Shown in pieces: positions 24,527 through 34,452 of a DNA stretch of 52,803 bases; position 1 is the first letter of the stretch, and the number at the start of each line of letters is the position of its first letter. Origin of the DNA: an uncultured Acetatifactor sp. Lineage in GTDB: Bacteria > Bacillota > Clostridia > Lachnospirales > Lachnospiraceae. Both the position numbers and the translations under genes were made by a program. The stretch is taken from positions 1 to 52,803 of the forward strand of contig CAKRRD010000015.1 in NCBI GenBank assembly GCA_934394815.1, in the 5' to 3' direction. Below the pieces are notes generated by a model that saw nothing but the letters and a program-made list of their open reading frames with translations, did not search any database and was not told the origin of the DNA.

Positions 24527-27184
24527 TTAACCGTTCCAGCGGTTCTTTAACTTATTCTGCAGACGGTACAGAGTATTCAGTGCATCCAGGGGGGTCAGTG
24601 TCGTCACTTCAATCTCCATCAGTTCCTTCAACACATCCTCATCTGTTACCGTGTCAAACAAAGACATCTGTGCCAGATCCACCTCATCGTATTTGGGCTG
24701 TTTTTTGACTTTCCCCTCGCCCTTATTGTCAATGGCGATGCTCTGTACCTTTTCCGTAATATCGTTGTCCGACAGCTGTTCCACGATCTCTTTTGCCCGG
24801 TCAATGACCATGTCCGGCACACCGGCCAGCTTCGCCACCTGAATACCGTAACTCTTGTCCGCACCGCCCTTTACAATCTTTCGTAAGAACACGATATCAT
24901 CGCCGCATTCCTTGACCGCAATGCAGTAGTTGTTCACATTGTTCATTTTGCCTTCCAGTTCGGTCAGTTCATGGTAATGGGTGGCGAACAGAGTCTTCGC
25001 TCCCAAGAGCTTCCGGTTACTGATATGCTCGATCACCGCCCAGGCAATACTTAAGCCGTCAAAGGTGGAAGTGCCTCTGCCGATCTCGTCCAGGATCAGG
25101 AGGCTTTTGGAGGTGGCGTTCCGTAAAATATTCGCCACTTCATTCATTTCCACCATGAACGTGGACTGTCCGCTGGCCAGATCATCCGAAGCACCCACAC
25201 GGGTGAAGATCCGGTCCACGATGCCGATATTGGCACTTCTGGCAGGCACGAAACAGCCGATCTGCGCCATCAGTACGATCAGAGCCGTCTGACGCATATA
25301 GGTGGATTTTCCTGCCATATTGGGGCCGGTGATGACGCTGATACAATGGCTGCCATTATCCAGATACGTGTCATTGGCAATGAACATGTCATTGGTGATC
25401 ATCTGTTCCACCACAGGATGTCTTCCGTCCTTGATGTCAATGACACCTTTTTCATTTAACTTCGGGCGTACATAGTGATTGCGCTCCGACACCAGAGACA
25501 GGGATGCATAAACATCCAGCTTTGCCACCGCTTTTGCGGTATTCTGGATCCTTACCAGTTCCTGAGCGATGGTATCCCGGATCTTGCAGAAGACGTCGTA
25601 TTCCAGTGTCTGGAGTTTGTCCTCCGCATTTAAAATGGTATCTTCCAGTTCCTTTAATCTCGGTGTGGTATACCGCTCTGCATTGGCAAGGGTCTGCTTG
25701 CGGATATAGTCTTCCGGCACCAGATCTTTGTAGGAATTGGTCACCTCAAAATAATAACCGAAGACTTTATTGTATTTGATCTTCAGATTCTTGATGCCGG
25801 TACGTTCTCTGTCCTCTTCCTCCAGCTGTGCCAGCCATTGTTTGCCGTCATGTTTTGCACTGCGGAGACGGTCTATCGTTTCATCAAACCCGTCCTTGAT
25901 CATTCCGCCTTCCCGGATGGACAGGGGCGGCTCGTCAATGATGGCTTCCTCGATCAGCCGGTAGATATCTTCCAGTCCGTCGATTTGTTCCCGGATCTTC
26001 GTCAGTTCTTCCTTCTGGAAAGCAGACAATACCGTCTTGATGGGAGGCAGCATCTGCAGAGAGTTGCGGAAAGCGATCAGGTCTCTGGGATTCGCCGTCT
26101 TATAGGTCACCTTGCTGAGCAGGCGCTCCAGATCGTAAATGGGATTCAAATACTCTCTGATCTCATCCCGGGAAATGGAGTCCTGATTCAGTTCCTGAAT
26201 GGCATCCAGACGTTTCTCCATCTCTTCCTTCTCGATCAGGGGCTGCTCGATGCAGCTTCTGAGCAGTCTGGCACCCATGGCGGTCTTAGTCTTATCCAGC
26301 ACCCACAGAAGGGAACCTCTCTTCTGCTTTTCTCTTAAGGTCTCCGCCAGTTCCAGGTTTCTTCTGGTGGAACTGTCCAACAACATATACTTGCTGGTGA
26401 GATACGGATAAATATGGGTAAAGTGCTCCAGATCCGTCTTCTGGGTGTCGTACAGATATTGTAACAATGCCCCGGCCGCCAGAATTCCTGTGGGAAATTC
26501 CTCTATGCCAAGCCCGATCAGCGTATTTACCTTAAAATGTTTCATAAGGATCCGTCTGCAGCCGTCATCATCGAACATGTGGGACTCCAGCGCATTGACG
26601 GAAATATGTAACCGGGCCTTTAAGTCCGCCACATCAAATCCGCTGACTAAAAAAGCCTCGTTGCAGATGATCTCCGAAGGCTCATATTTCATCAGTTCGT
26701 CATTCAGCTTCCGCAGGTCTTCCACTTCCGTCACATAATAGTCACCGGTAGTTACATCCGCCGCGGAGATACCGATGCCATCCGAGGTATAGGCGATACA
26801 CATCAGATAATTGTTCTTGCTGGCTTCCAGTGACTGGACATTTAAGTTGGTACCGGGAGTCACCACACGGATGACCTCTCTTTTCACCAATCCTTTGGCA
26901 AGTTTGGGATCCTCCACCTGTTCGCAGATGGCTACTTTATAGCCACGGCTGACCAGCTTGGTCAGATATCCCTCCACCGCATGGTAGGGAATGCCGCACA
27001 TGGGAGCCCGTTCCTCCAGGCCACAGCTTTTTCCGGTCAGTGCGATCTCCAGTTCTCTGGATGCCACGACGGCATCCTCAAAAAACATTTCATAAAAGTC
27101 TCCCAGACGATAAAAAAGGATGCAGTCCTTGTACTGCTCCTTTGTCTCCATATATTTTTGCATCATTGGTGTCAATTCAGCCAT
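24527..27184 (-). CDS. mutS: DNA mismatch repair protein MutS
   Basis: An 885-residue mismatch-recognition ATPase. The N-terminal mismatch-binding domain has the FYE element in YRLGDFYEMFFEDA. The connector, lever and clamp domains follow, and the ATPase has the Walker A motif GPNMAGKST and the Walker B region LLILDEIGRGTSTFDG, plus ATHYHELTELEG. The C-terminal tail carries the dimerisation and beta-clamp region. I place the start at the ATG at 27184, where AGGAGA lies six bases upstream; the frame extends 66 bases further without a binding site. A promoter lies at 27253-27281. mutL follows after a hairpin-containing gap. Confidence 0.97.
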   Translation of the reverse strand: MAELTPMMQKYMETKEQYKDCILFYRLGDFYEMFFEDAVVASRELEIALTGKSCGLEERAPMCGIPYHAVEGYLTKLVSRGYKVAICEQVEDPKLAKGLVKREVIRVVTPGTNLNVQSLEASKNNYLMCIAYTSDGIGISAADVTTGDYYVTEVEDLRKLNDELMKYEPSEIICNEAFLVSGFDVADLKARLHISVNALESHMFDDDGCRRILMKHFKVNTLIGLGIEEFPTGILAAGALLQYLYDTQKTDLEHFTHIYPYLTSKYMLLDSSTRRNLELAETLREKQKRGSLLWVLDKTKTAMGARLLRSCIEQPLIEKEEMEKRLDAIQELNQDSISRDEIREYLNPIYDLERLLSKVTYKTANPRDLIAFRNSLQMLPPIKTVLSAFQKEELTKIREQIDGLEDIYRLIEEAIIDEPPLSIREGGMIKDGFDETIDRLRSAKHDGKQWLAQLEEEDRERTGIKNLKIKYNKVFGYYFEVTNSYKDLVPEDYIRKQTLANAERYTTPRLKELEDTILNAEDKLQTLEYDVFCKIRDTIAQELVRIQNTAKAVAKLDVYASLSLVSERNHYVRPKLNEKGVIDIKDGRHPVVEQMITNDMFIANDTYLDNGSHCISVITGPNMAGKSTYMRQTALIVLMAQIGCFVPARSANIGIVDRIFTRVGASDDLASGQSTFMVEMNEVANILRNATSKSLLILDEIGRGTSTFDGLSIAWAVIEHISNRKLLGAKTLFATHYHELTELEGKMNNVNNYCIAVKECGDDIVFLRKIVKGGADKSYGIQVAKLAGVPDMVIDRAKEIVEQLSDNDITEKVQSIAIDNKGEGKVKKQPKYDEVDLAQMSLFDTVTDEDVLKELMEIEVTTLTPLDALNTLYRLQNKLKNRWNG

Positions 27185-27252
27185 GATCTTCTCCTGTTCT
27201 GTAAAGGGATACACGACAAAGCGGACACGCAAAAACTTGCGCATCCGCATCT

Positions 27253-27281
27253 ATCTTAGCACAAAATATTGAGGTTGTAAA
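27253..27281 (-). promoter_or_regulatory. Promoter of mutS
   Basis: TTTACA (27276-27281) and TAAGAT (27253-27258) on the minus strand are 17 bases apart. The leader contains a small hairpin (GCGCAA/TTGCGT around 27225-27245). It would drive mutS, mutL, the LURP-one gene, miaA and the PLP lyase. Confidence 0.55.
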
Positions 27282-27317
27282 TTAAAGAACCCGCCTTCAA
27301 ATGATAGTTTTTGCGCC

Positions 27318-28967
27318 TTATCCCAGCCGTGCGGCACGCTCCAGCGCATCGTCGATATGGGCGCATACATTCTCTCTGCCAACCTTGTCTAAGAACCCGC
27401 TCTTCTCCATGACATGCATGGGCTGTTCCCCTACATGGGACAGGATGATCTGGATATTTTTCTTCCTGCAGTCTGCATATAACTGTTCCAGATTATGCAT
27501 GGCGGTGGCATCAATGGCACTCACGCTGCGCATACGCAGTACCAGACAGTTCATCCTGTCATCCAGTGTGATCTTCAGGATCTTGTCTGCCGCACCGAAG
27601 AACAGAGGACCGCTTACTTCGTAGACCATGGTGTTGTGAGGTACAACTCTTAAGGACAGGCTGTCTGCATCGTCCTCATCATCCACGTATTTCCAGCCTT
27701 CCACTTCCGTTACATCGCTCATACGCTTCATGAACAGAATCGCTGCTAACAAAATACCTACCTCGATGGCTACCACCAGATCAAACACAACGGTCAGTAC
27801 AAATGTGGTCACCAGTACGATGATATCGCTCTTGGGTGCAGTCTTACAGAGTCCTGCGAATTTCCGCCAGTCACACATATTGTAAGCCACCATGAACAGA
27901 ATGGCTGCAATGGTAGGCATGGGGATCAGGGCTGCATAAGGCATCAGTACCACCAGGATCAGCAGCAGAGTCACAGAATGTACCATACCGGCAATAGGAG
28001 TACGTCCGCCGTTTTTCACATTGGCTGCGGTTCTGGCAATGGCTCCGGTGGCCGGGATTCCTCCGAACAATGCGGAAGTGATGTTACCGGCACCCTGAGC
28101 GATCAGTTCCATATTGGAACGGTGTCTGCTGTTCACCATGCTGTCTGCCACCACACAGGAAAGCAGAGATTCGATGGCTGCCAGAATCGCGATGGTGAAA
28201 GCATCCGGCAGGACATTCTGTACCGTCTTCAGGCTGAAGGCCGGCAGGGAGATCGCAGGAAGCTTATTGGAAATCTCATACAGATCCCCGATGGTATTTA
28301 CATTCATATTAAGCAGTGCCACCATGGCGCTTCCCACCAGTACCGCGATCAGGGAAGGGGGAATCTTCTTACAGAAGCCCGGCAGATACTGCCACACGAT
28401 CAGGATCAGCAGACTGATCACACCTACCAGAAGAGCCTGCAGATTGGTGGTGGAAATAAACGCAAATACTGCCTTTAATTTGTCCATGGTCTCGATCAGT
28501 GGCTCTTCACTGACAATGGTCAGTCCCAGGAAATCCTTGATCTGTCCGATAAAGATCGTCACGGCGATACCGGAGGTAAAGCCTGTGGTGATGGTATAGG
28601 GGATGAATTTGATCAGATTGCCCAGTCGTAAGAAACCCATCAGGATCAGGATCACACCGGCCAGCAAAGTGGCAATGATCAGACCGTCCATGCCATTCTT
28701 CGCCACGATTCCGGCTACAATAGTGGCAAAGGCCGCCGTCGGTCCTGCGATCTGCACACGGCTGCCGCCTAAGAATGAGATCACGAAACCGGCAGTGATG
28801 GCGGTATAGATACCCTTTTCCGGAGTCACACCGGATGCCAGTGCCAGTGCAATGGATAATGGCAGTGCAATGATCGCTACGATAATGCCTGCAATCACAT
28901 CTTTTACAAACTGTTCTTTCGTGTAGCTTTTCATTACCGAGAAAAGCTTCGGTTTTAGTTTTTCCAT
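27318..28967 (-). CDS. SulP-family inorganic anion transporter with STAS domain
   Basis: A 549-residue membrane transporter of the SulP/SLC26 family (sulfate, bicarbonate or other anions; the substrate cannot be read from sequence). About 12-14 hydrophobic segments cover residues 25-420, starting with the family signature ALPLSIALALASGVTPEKGIYTA (in two parts) and FLGGSRVQIAGPTAAF. The SulP signature NVKNGGRTPIAGMVHS is also present. A cytoplasmic STAS domain follows at about 440-545 (LVLRMRSVSAIDATAMHNLEQL). The ATG has GAGGAG upstream. It has its own promoter with a hairpin in the leader. Confidence 0.93.
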   Translation of the reverse strand: MEKLKPKLFSVMKSYTKEQFVKDVIAGIIVAIIALPLSIALALASGVTPEKGIYTAITAGFVISFLGGSRVQIAGPTAAFATIVAGIVAKNGMDGLIIATLLAGVILILMGFLRLGNLIKFIPYTITTGFTSGIAVTIFIGQIKDFLGLTIVSEEPLIETMDKLKAVFAFISTTNLQALLVGVISLLILIVWQYLPGFCKKIPPSLIAVLVGSAMVALLNMNVNTIGDLYEISNKLPAISLPAFSLKTVQNVLPDAFTIAILAAIESLLSCVVADSMVNSRHRSNMELIAQGAGNITSALFGGIPATGAIARTAANVKNGGRTPIAGMVHSVTLLLILVVLMPYAALIPMPTIAAILFMVAYNMCDWRKFAGLCKTAPKSDIIVLVTTFVLTVVFDLVVAIEVGILLAAILFMKRMSDVTEVEGWKYVDDEDDADSLSLRVVPHNTMVYEVSGPLFFGAADKILKITLDDRMNCLVLRMRSVSAIDATAMHNLEQLYADCRKKNIQIILSHVGEQPMHVMEKSGFLDKVGRENVCAHIDDALERAARLG

Positions 28968-28999
28968 AGTATTCTCCTCGCCTCGTACTTACATAAAAT

Positions 29000-29044
29000 A
29001 AGCCCGTGTGAAATTATAAAATTTTTATAAAGTCACACGAGCTT
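29000..29044. terminator. Hairpin between miaB and sulP, close to the sulP promoter
   Basis: AAGCCCGTGTGA (29000-29011) pairs with TCACACGAGCTT (29033-29044) with one mismatch, and an inner TTATAAA/TTTATAA stem extends it. On the minus strand it is followed by TTATTTTATG, which resembles a termination tract. It can end miaB transcription or attenuate transcripts from the sulP promoter just upstream. Confidence 0.55.
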
Positions 29045-29045
29045 T

Positions 29046-29074
29046 ATCATATCTCTATTTCATTTTCTTTGCAA
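29046..29074 (-). promoter_or_regulatory. Promoter of the SulP transporter gene
   Basis: TTGCAA (29069-29074) and TATGAT (29046-29051) on the minus strand are separated by 17 bases. The predicted start near 29039 lies within the 5' arm of the adjacent hairpin. Confidence 0.55.
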
Positions 29075-29118
29075 GGATTTTTTATAAATCCCGTTCAGTC
29101 CCGTTCATTCCGTGCCAA

Positions 29119-30534
29119 TCATGGCTGAACCTGATGTCCCATATAATAAAATCCATGGCATTCCTCCAGAGATACGTTTACAATTCTGCCTACCAGGGAA
29201 GTATCTCCCGGGAAATGTACCAGTGTGTTATTGGACATTCTTCCGGTGACCAGAGTACTGTCGTTCTCGTTGATCTCTTCCACCAGCACATCTGCGATCT
29301 GTCCCTGATATCTGCCCACCTGCTCTCTGGCGGTCTCCTGCACGGTCTTAAGCACCCGGTCAAACTGCTCCTTCACCTGTGCCTCCGGTACCTGTTCCAT
29401 GGCGGCCGCCGGCGTTCCGGTACGTTTGGAATAGATAAAAGTAAACGCATTGTCATATTTTACACGACGGATCACATCGATGGTCTCATCCACATCTTCC
29501 TTCGTCTCTCCCGGAAAGCCCACGATAATATCCGTGGTGATGGCCATATCCGGAATCTCCCTGCGGATCTTCTCCGCAAGTTCCAGATACTGTTCCTTCG
29601 TGTAACGGCGGTTCATAGCCTTTAAGATCTTCGTGGAACCGGACTGTAAGGGCAGATGCAGATGTCTGCAGATCTTCTTCGAATGCTTCATGACCTCAAT
29701 CAGCTCGTCCGACAGATCCTTGGGATGGGAAGTCATGAAACGGATCCGTTCCAGTCCCTCGATCTTCTCCACTTCCTGTAACAGCTGTGCAAAAGTGATG
29801 GGTTCCTCCAGATTCCTGCCGTAGGAATTCACATTCTGACCCAGCAGCATGATCTCCACCACGCCGTCCGCCACCAGTCCCTCGATCTCCCGGAGGATGT
29901 CCTTCGGATTCCGGCTGCGCTCTCTGCCACGGACATAAGGCACGATACAATAGCTACAGAAATTATTACAGCCGAACATAATATTGATACCGGATTTGAA
30001 GGGATATTTTCTCTCCACGGGAAGGTCCTCTACGATCTTATCCGTGTCCTTCCAGATATCGATGACCATTCCCTCATTTTCAAACAGGGAACACAACAAT
30101 TCAGCAAATTTGAAAATGTTGTGGGTTCCGAAGATCAGATCCACGAAACGGTAACTGGTCTTGATCTTCTCGATCACGGAAGGCTCCTGCATCATACAGC
30201 CGCACAAAGCAATCTTCATGTGAGGATTTTTCTTCTTGTAGCCGTTCAGTACTCCCAGTCTTCCGTAGACACGCTGGTTGGCATTGTCCCGGACGGTACA
30301 GGTATTGTAGATCACGAAGTCCGCATTTTCGTCCTCGATGATCTCATAGCCTGTTTTTTCCAGGATTCCCACCAGTTTTTCGGAATCTCTGGCATTCATC
30401 TGACACCCGAAGGTCGTCACACAGCAGGTAGGCTTTCTGCCCAGTTCTTCACCAAGCTTTGCCACATAGCCGGAGGCTTTTTCCATAAAATAATACTGTC
30501 TCTCGGTTTCGTTCATTTGTGTTACATTTGTCAT
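29119..30534 (-). CDS. miaB: tRNA-2-methylthio-N6-dimethylallyladenosine synthase
   Basis: A 471-residue radical SAM methylthiotransferase that adds the methylthio group to i6A37 of tRNA. The N-terminal UPF0004 domain carries one cluster (cysteines in TFGCQMN, NTCTVRD and CGCMMQ). The radical SAM domain has CNNFCSYC (CxxxCxxC), and a C-terminal TRAM domain ends the protein (about 405-470). No good ribosome-binding site precedes the ATG at 30534; AAAGGC is the nearest. It works after MiaA, encoded at 20936, but is in a separate transcription unit here. Confidence 0.96.
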   Translation of the reverse strand: MTNVTQMNETERQYYFMEKASGYVAKLGEELGRKPTCCVTTFGCQMNARDSEKLVGILEKTGYEIIEDENADFVIYNTCTVRDNANQRVYGRLGVLNGYKKKNPHMKIALCGCMMQEPSVIEKIKTSYRFVDLIFGTHNIFKFAELLCSLFENEGMVIDIWKDTDKIVEDLPVERKYPFKSGINIMFGCNNFCSYCIVPYVRGRERSRNPKDILREIEGLVADGVVEIMLLGQNVNSYGRNLEEPITFAQLLQEVEKIEGLERIRFMTSHPKDLSDELIEVMKHSKKICRHLHLPLQSGSTKILKAMNRRYTKEQYLELAEKIRREIPDMAITTDIIVGFPGETKEDVDETIDVIRRVKYDNAFTFIYSKRTGTPAAAMEQVPEAQVKEQFDRVLKTVQETAREQVGRYQGQIADVLVEEINENDSTLVTGRMSNNTLVHFPGDTSLVGRIVNVSLEECHGFYYMGHQVQP

Positions 30535-30575
30535 ATAAAAAGTATTGCCTTTCCAAATCAGTTTACGTTTTTGTC

Positions 30576-31808
30576 TTATCTGTCCGCATATTTTGCCGCA
30601 ATGGCGATCAGCAGCTGCGTGGTCTTCTCCATGGACTGCACGCAGGCATATTCATATCTGCCATGGTAGTTCTCCCCGCCGGTACACAGATTCGGACAGG
30701 GCAGCCCCATAAAGGACAGTCTTGCGCCGTCGGTACCGCCGCGGATGGGGGATATCTTCGGTTCGATGCCCAGTTCTTCCATGGCTGCTCTTGCATTGTC
30801 GATCAGGTGCATATGCGGTTCCATGATCTCCCGCATATTATAATAAGAATCCTTCAGATCCACTACCACCGTACCCGCGCCATACTTCCGGTTCAGAAAA
30901 TCAGCACAGGCTGAGAACAGATCCTTTTTCTCCTCAAAAAGCCGTCTGTCGTGATCCCGGATAATATAATCCGCTACAACTTCCTCCACATTGCCCTGCA
31001 GGGCATCCAGATGGAAGAATCCCTCATAGCCTTCCGTATACATGGGATTCTGTTCCACCGGCAGCAGGCTCTGGAACTCCTGTGCGATGAGAATGGCATT
31101 CTTCATCTTGCTCTTGGCAGAACCGGGATGCACGCTTCTGCCGTAGACATGCAGCTTTGCCCCGGCTGCGTTAAAGTTCTCATATTCCAGTTCACCCAAT
31201 GCACCGCCATCCACAGTGTAGGCATAATCCGCGCCAAACAGCTGAACATCAAAATGATCGGCTCCGGCGCCCACTTCCTCATCCGGGGTAAATCCGATCC
31301 GGATCTTACCGTGCTTTTTCTCCGGATGCTTTAGTAAAATCTCCGCCATGGCCATGATCTCCGCCACACCGGCCTTGTCGTCCGCGCCAAGCAGGGTCGT
31401 ACCGTCCGTTACGATCAGGTCCTGTCCAACATAATGTAACAATTCCGGGAAATCCGCCGTCTTCATAACAATATTTTCTGCTGTATTCAGCACGATATCT
31501 TTACCGTCGTAATTCTCAACGATTCTGGGATTTACGTTGGTATCCGTCACTGCCGGAGAGGTATCCATATGGGAAATAAAGCCCAGCACCGGTGCCTTCT
31601 TGCAGCCTGCGGATGCCGGAATGGTGGCATAGACATAGCAGTGTTCCTTATCATAAGTGATCTCTGCAGCACCCATGGCCTCCAGTTCGCTCACCAGCTG
31701 TTTTGCCAGATCATGCTGTTTCATGGTACTGGGGATGGTGTTGCTTTCCTCCGAGGACTGGGTATCGATCTTCACATATCGCAAAAAATTCTCAATGGTC
31801 TTGTCCAT
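30576..31808 (-). CDS. pepT: Peptidase T (tripeptide aminopeptidase)
   Basis: A 410-residue cytosolic M20-family zinc aminopeptidase that removes the N-terminal residue from tripeptides. Zinc-site regions are visible: [23 protein letters not shown] and [14 protein letters not shown], followed by the lid domain ([18 protein letters not shown]) and a final [28 protein letters not shown] block. I start at the ATG at 31808 with GGAG upstream; the 34-residue extension to 31910 has no family similarity. The gene is not obviously linked to its neighbours. Confidence 0.96.
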   Translation of the reverse strand: MDKTIENFLRYVKIDTQSSEESNTIPSTMKQHDLAKQLVSELEAMGAAEITYDKEHCYVYATIPASAGCKKAPVLGFISHMDTSPAVTDTNVNPRIVENYDGKDIVLNTAENIVMKTADFPELLHYVGQDLIVTDGTTLLGADDKAGVAEIMAMAEILLKHPEKKHGKIRIGFTPDEEVGAGADHFDVQLFGADYAYTVDGGALGELEYENFNAAGAKLHVYGRSVHPGSAKSKMKNAILIAQEFQSLLPVEQNPMYTEGYEGFFHLDALQGNVEEVVADYIIRDHDRRLFEEKKDLFSACADFLNRKYGAGTVVVDLKDSYYNMREIMEPHMHLIDNARAAMEELGIEPKISPIRGGTDGARLSFMGLPCPNLCTGGENYHGRYEYACVQSMEKTTQLLIAIAAKYADR

Positions 31809-31921
31809 AATCTCACTCCTTAACTTATACACCTTCTCACTTAAAAGTTCGAGGATGCACATTCGCCAAATACAGATTCCTGTGCAAGCAAAAATCTGTG
31901 CCTGACGCATCGTATACGCAA

Positions 31922-31968
31922 ATACAACTGTCCGATCTTACGCTTCTCATAAACGTGGACAGCTGTAT
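31922..31968. terminator. Hairpin after the AGCS symporter gene
   Basis: ATACAACTGTCC (31922-31933) pairs with GGACAGCTGTAT (31957-31968) with a single mismatch around a 23-base loop. On the minus strand it is followed by TTGCGTAT, a weak tract; on the plus strand by CTTATTTAT. It probably ends the symporter transcript. The rest of the gap 31809-32007 holds the pepT binding site and nothing else I can identify. Confidence 0.45.
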
Positions 31969-32007
31969 CTTATTTATCATATCATGGTGTCGGCAACGCT
32001 TCAATCC

Positions 32008-33414
32008 TTAATTTTGCATTCCTTTCGAATTTTCTATTTCCCGGCAGGCTCCTTTCGACAGTGCCAGTACTGCCAACAGATTCGGTACTGCCATCAGGGC
32101 ATTGCAGATATCCGAAAAAGTCCATACCGCTTCCAGCGTACAGACCGCTCCCAGGAAAGTGACCAGTCCATAACACAACCGATACCACCCGGTCCGGTCA
32201 CAGCTGCCCGTCAGATATTCGAAGGCTTTCTCTCCCTGATATTCCCAGGCGATGATCGTTGCAAATGCAAACAGTACAATAGAGATCGTAAGCATCCATT
32301 CTCCCGCCTTGCCAAAAGTAACGGAAAAAACAGCGATCATGAGAGCCGTTCCGTTCAATAGTTCCCCCTGCATATCCCGCTGTCCCAGCATTCCGCTGGC
32401 GGCAATGGCAAGCCCCGTCAGAGAGCAGATCACAATGGTGTCGATAAAGACTCCTGTCATGCTGATATACCCCTGTCTCACCGGATCCTGCGTGTCTGCG
32501 GCGGCAGCGCTGATACCAGCAGCACCTAATCCCGCTTCATTGGAAAACACCCCCCGGGAGACACCATAGCGCATTGCCAGCCTGCCGGAATGGACAGCAC
32601 CGCTCCCTGCCGCCCATAGAAATCCCACAGTTCCTCCTGCCATGGATTCCGGGCAGAAGGCTCCCCACAGAATCTGTAGGATTCCTGCCGGAAGATTCTG
32701 TAAATGGGTAAAGATCACCATTCCTGTTCCGAACAGATAAAACACCGCCATACAAGGCACCAGATATGCCGTCATTCCGGCAATAGCCCCGATTCCCCCA
32801 AGGATCACGAGAATCGTAAGCAGGCTTAAAACCAGTCCCGTCACGGTCTGCTTTATTTGAAAAGTCACCGCCAGCGCCTCTGCAATGGAATTTCCCTGGG
32901 TCATATTTCCCATGCCGAAGGATGCCAGCACGGCAAAGACCGCAAACAGCACCGCAAGGATCCGGCCCATCTTTTTCTGTGGGAAGGCATTTTGCAGTAC
33001 ATACATAGGGCCGCCCACCGGTTCCCCTTTTTGATTTTTCACCTGATGTCGGACACACAGCATGCTTTCCACCAGTTTGGTGGACAGACCGATGATGCCG
33101 GACAAAATCATCCAGAACAGGGCTCCCGGACCGCCCAGCGCCATGGCCGTAGCCACACCTACAATGTTCCCGGTACCGATGGTGGCCGCCAGTTCTGTAG
33201 TCAAGGCGGAAAAGGACGTAACTCCTGCCTCCCCGCTTTCCTTCCGGCACTCCGGGCAGAATACAAGCCGGAGTGCCGCTGGCAGATTCTTCAGTGGAAG
33301 AAACCGTAATCTTATCATCAGATAGCAGCCGGTTCCCAGCAATAAAAAAATAAGCCAGGGTCCCCACAGGATCCGGTCTGTCTGCTGCAAAAGGCTTTTT
33401 ATCCCTGTGATCAT
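32008..33414 (-). CDS. Alanine/glycine:cation symporter (AGCS) family protein
   Basis: A 468-residue sodium- or proton-coupled amino acid importer. About ten hydrophobic helices are visible, and family signatures are FSALTTELAATIGTGNIVGVATA (in parts), GGPGALFWMILSG, KGEPVGGPMYVLQNAF and SNEAGLGAAGISAAAADTQDPVRQG. The substrate is probably alanine, glycine or a similar small amino acid. The start has AGGA upstream. It is a stand-alone gene. A link to the serine dehydratase or peptidase T is possible only as general amino acid use. Confidence 0.94.
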   Translation of the reverse strand: MITGIKSLLQQTDRILWGPWLIFLLLGTGCYLMIRLRFLPLKNLPAALRLVFCPECRKESGEAGVTSFSALTTELAATIGTGNIVGVATAMALGGPGALFWMILSGIIGLSTKLVESMLCVRHQVKNQKGEPVGGPMYVLQNAFPQKKMGRILAVLFAVFAVLASFGMGNMTQGNSIAEALAVTFQIKQTVTGLVLSLLTILVILGGIGAIAGMTAYLVPCMAVFYLFGTGMVIFTHLQNLPAGILQILWGAFCPESMAGGTVGFLWAAGSGAVHSGRLAMRYGVSRGVFSNEAGLGAAGISAAAADTQDPVRQGYISMTGVFIDTIVICSLTGLAIAASGMLGQRDMQGELLNGTALMIAVFSVTFGKAGEWMLTISIVLFAFATIIAWEYQGEKAFEYLTGSCDRTGWYRLCYGLVTFLGAVCTLEAVWTFSDICNALMAVPNLLAVLALSKGACREIENSKGMQN

Positions 33415-33483
33415 AGAAATCCTGTCTTCCGGCTTATTTTCTAAAATATATTCTTCCTTTTACTGTTTTATACCACTGCCCGG

Positions 33484-34452
33484 TTATTCACCGGATTCCT
33501 GTACCCTCTGCGTATCCGGCAAGAACTTCGGAATTTTTTCTGCGATCTCCCGAATTCCGAATAGATATCCGATGCCTTTCTCCAGTTGTCCTTCGGAAGC
33601 ATGGAGCAGTGTTGCGGTCAGATGCAGCTTATGCTCTCCGTATTCCAGGTCACACGTATACTCACTGTTGTCGTTTTCCATGGTCGTCCGAGACTTCGCT
33701 TCTATTTCAGCTTCTTTATCCCACATGATCTGTGCATTGGTATCATAAGGCACCTCTCCTTCGATTTCAATATAGGTTCCGGAATTATAATCATGCAGAT
33801 AGGACTGCATATAATCGGTGATAGAATAATAAGGGGCATCCGCACCGATATCATCCCAGGTGACCGGTTCTGTCTCATCTTCCAGCACAACCTTCATGGC
33901 ATAGAGTGTTCCGGTCTCGGAATCCACGACACACTCTATATTGACTCCCGTAACCTCCCCTTCCTTCATTTGCATACAGATGTCATAGGCCATGATTGCA
34001 ACTCCATCCGACAGCTTCTCATCATACAGAATATATCTTTTGATGGAAATGTTATCGGTATCTAAATTTTTGAAAAAATAATCCTCCGGGATCACTCCCA
34101 TATCCTGAAAAGTGTAATTCCATTCCGAATTTAAGATATATTCATCCATCAGACTATATATTTCATCATCCGTTGCCGCTTCGTAATCCTGTTCCGAGAC
34201 ATAGTACTGCTTTCCCGCAGCGATACCGTCTGCCAGCTTTTGAAGTCTCCGGACCGTATCCGTCTCGTAGTTATCCTGCCAGACCGAATAATCAGTCCCG
34301 GCATTCGCAGTGCTGACTGACTGGGTCAATCTATTCTTATCCTGTAATCGAAGCAGCAGTCCAGGCCCCGCAAAAGCAAATGCAACCAGCAAAAGCAGTC
34401 CGCCCGTACACAGTAGTAAATTTTTATTTCCCGTTCTTCCATGTCTTTTCAT
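33484..34452 (-). CDS. Membrane-anchored extracytoplasmic protein linked to a two-component system
   Basis: A 322-residue protein with an N-terminal transmembrane or signal anchor (about residues 11-34: LLLCTGGLLLLVAFAFAG) and an acidic extracytoplasmic domain of mixed alpha/beta appearance. No lipobox, protease or binding motif is evident. I do not recognise a family. Its ATG overlaps the stop of the histidine kinase gene by four bases, so the three genes form one unit: response regulator, kinase, this protein. By analogy to membrane accessory proteins of other kinases (for example YycH/YycI) it may modulate the kinase, but it could also be the output. Tentative. Confidence 0.75.
   Translation of the reverse strand: MKRHGRTGNKNLLLCTGGLLLLVAFAFAGPGLLLRLQDKNRLTQSVSTANAGTDYSVWQDNYETDTVRRLQKLADGIAAGKQYYVSEQDYEAATDDEIYSLMDEYILNSEWNYTFQDMGVIPEDYFFKNLDTDNISIKRYILYDEKLSDGVAIMAYDICMQMKEGEVTGVNIECVVDSETGTLYAMKVVLEDETEPVTWDDIGADAPYYSITDYMQSYLHDYNSGTYIEIEGEVPYDTNAQIMWDKEAEIEAKSRTTMENDNSEYTCDLEYGEHKLHLTATLLHASEGQLEKGIGYLFGIREIAEKIPKFLPDTQRVQESGE

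Noticed and set aside
27290..27345. Terminator after sulP
   Set aside because: AAGGCG sequences around 27290-27320 are direct, not inverted, repeats, so no hairpin can be supported.
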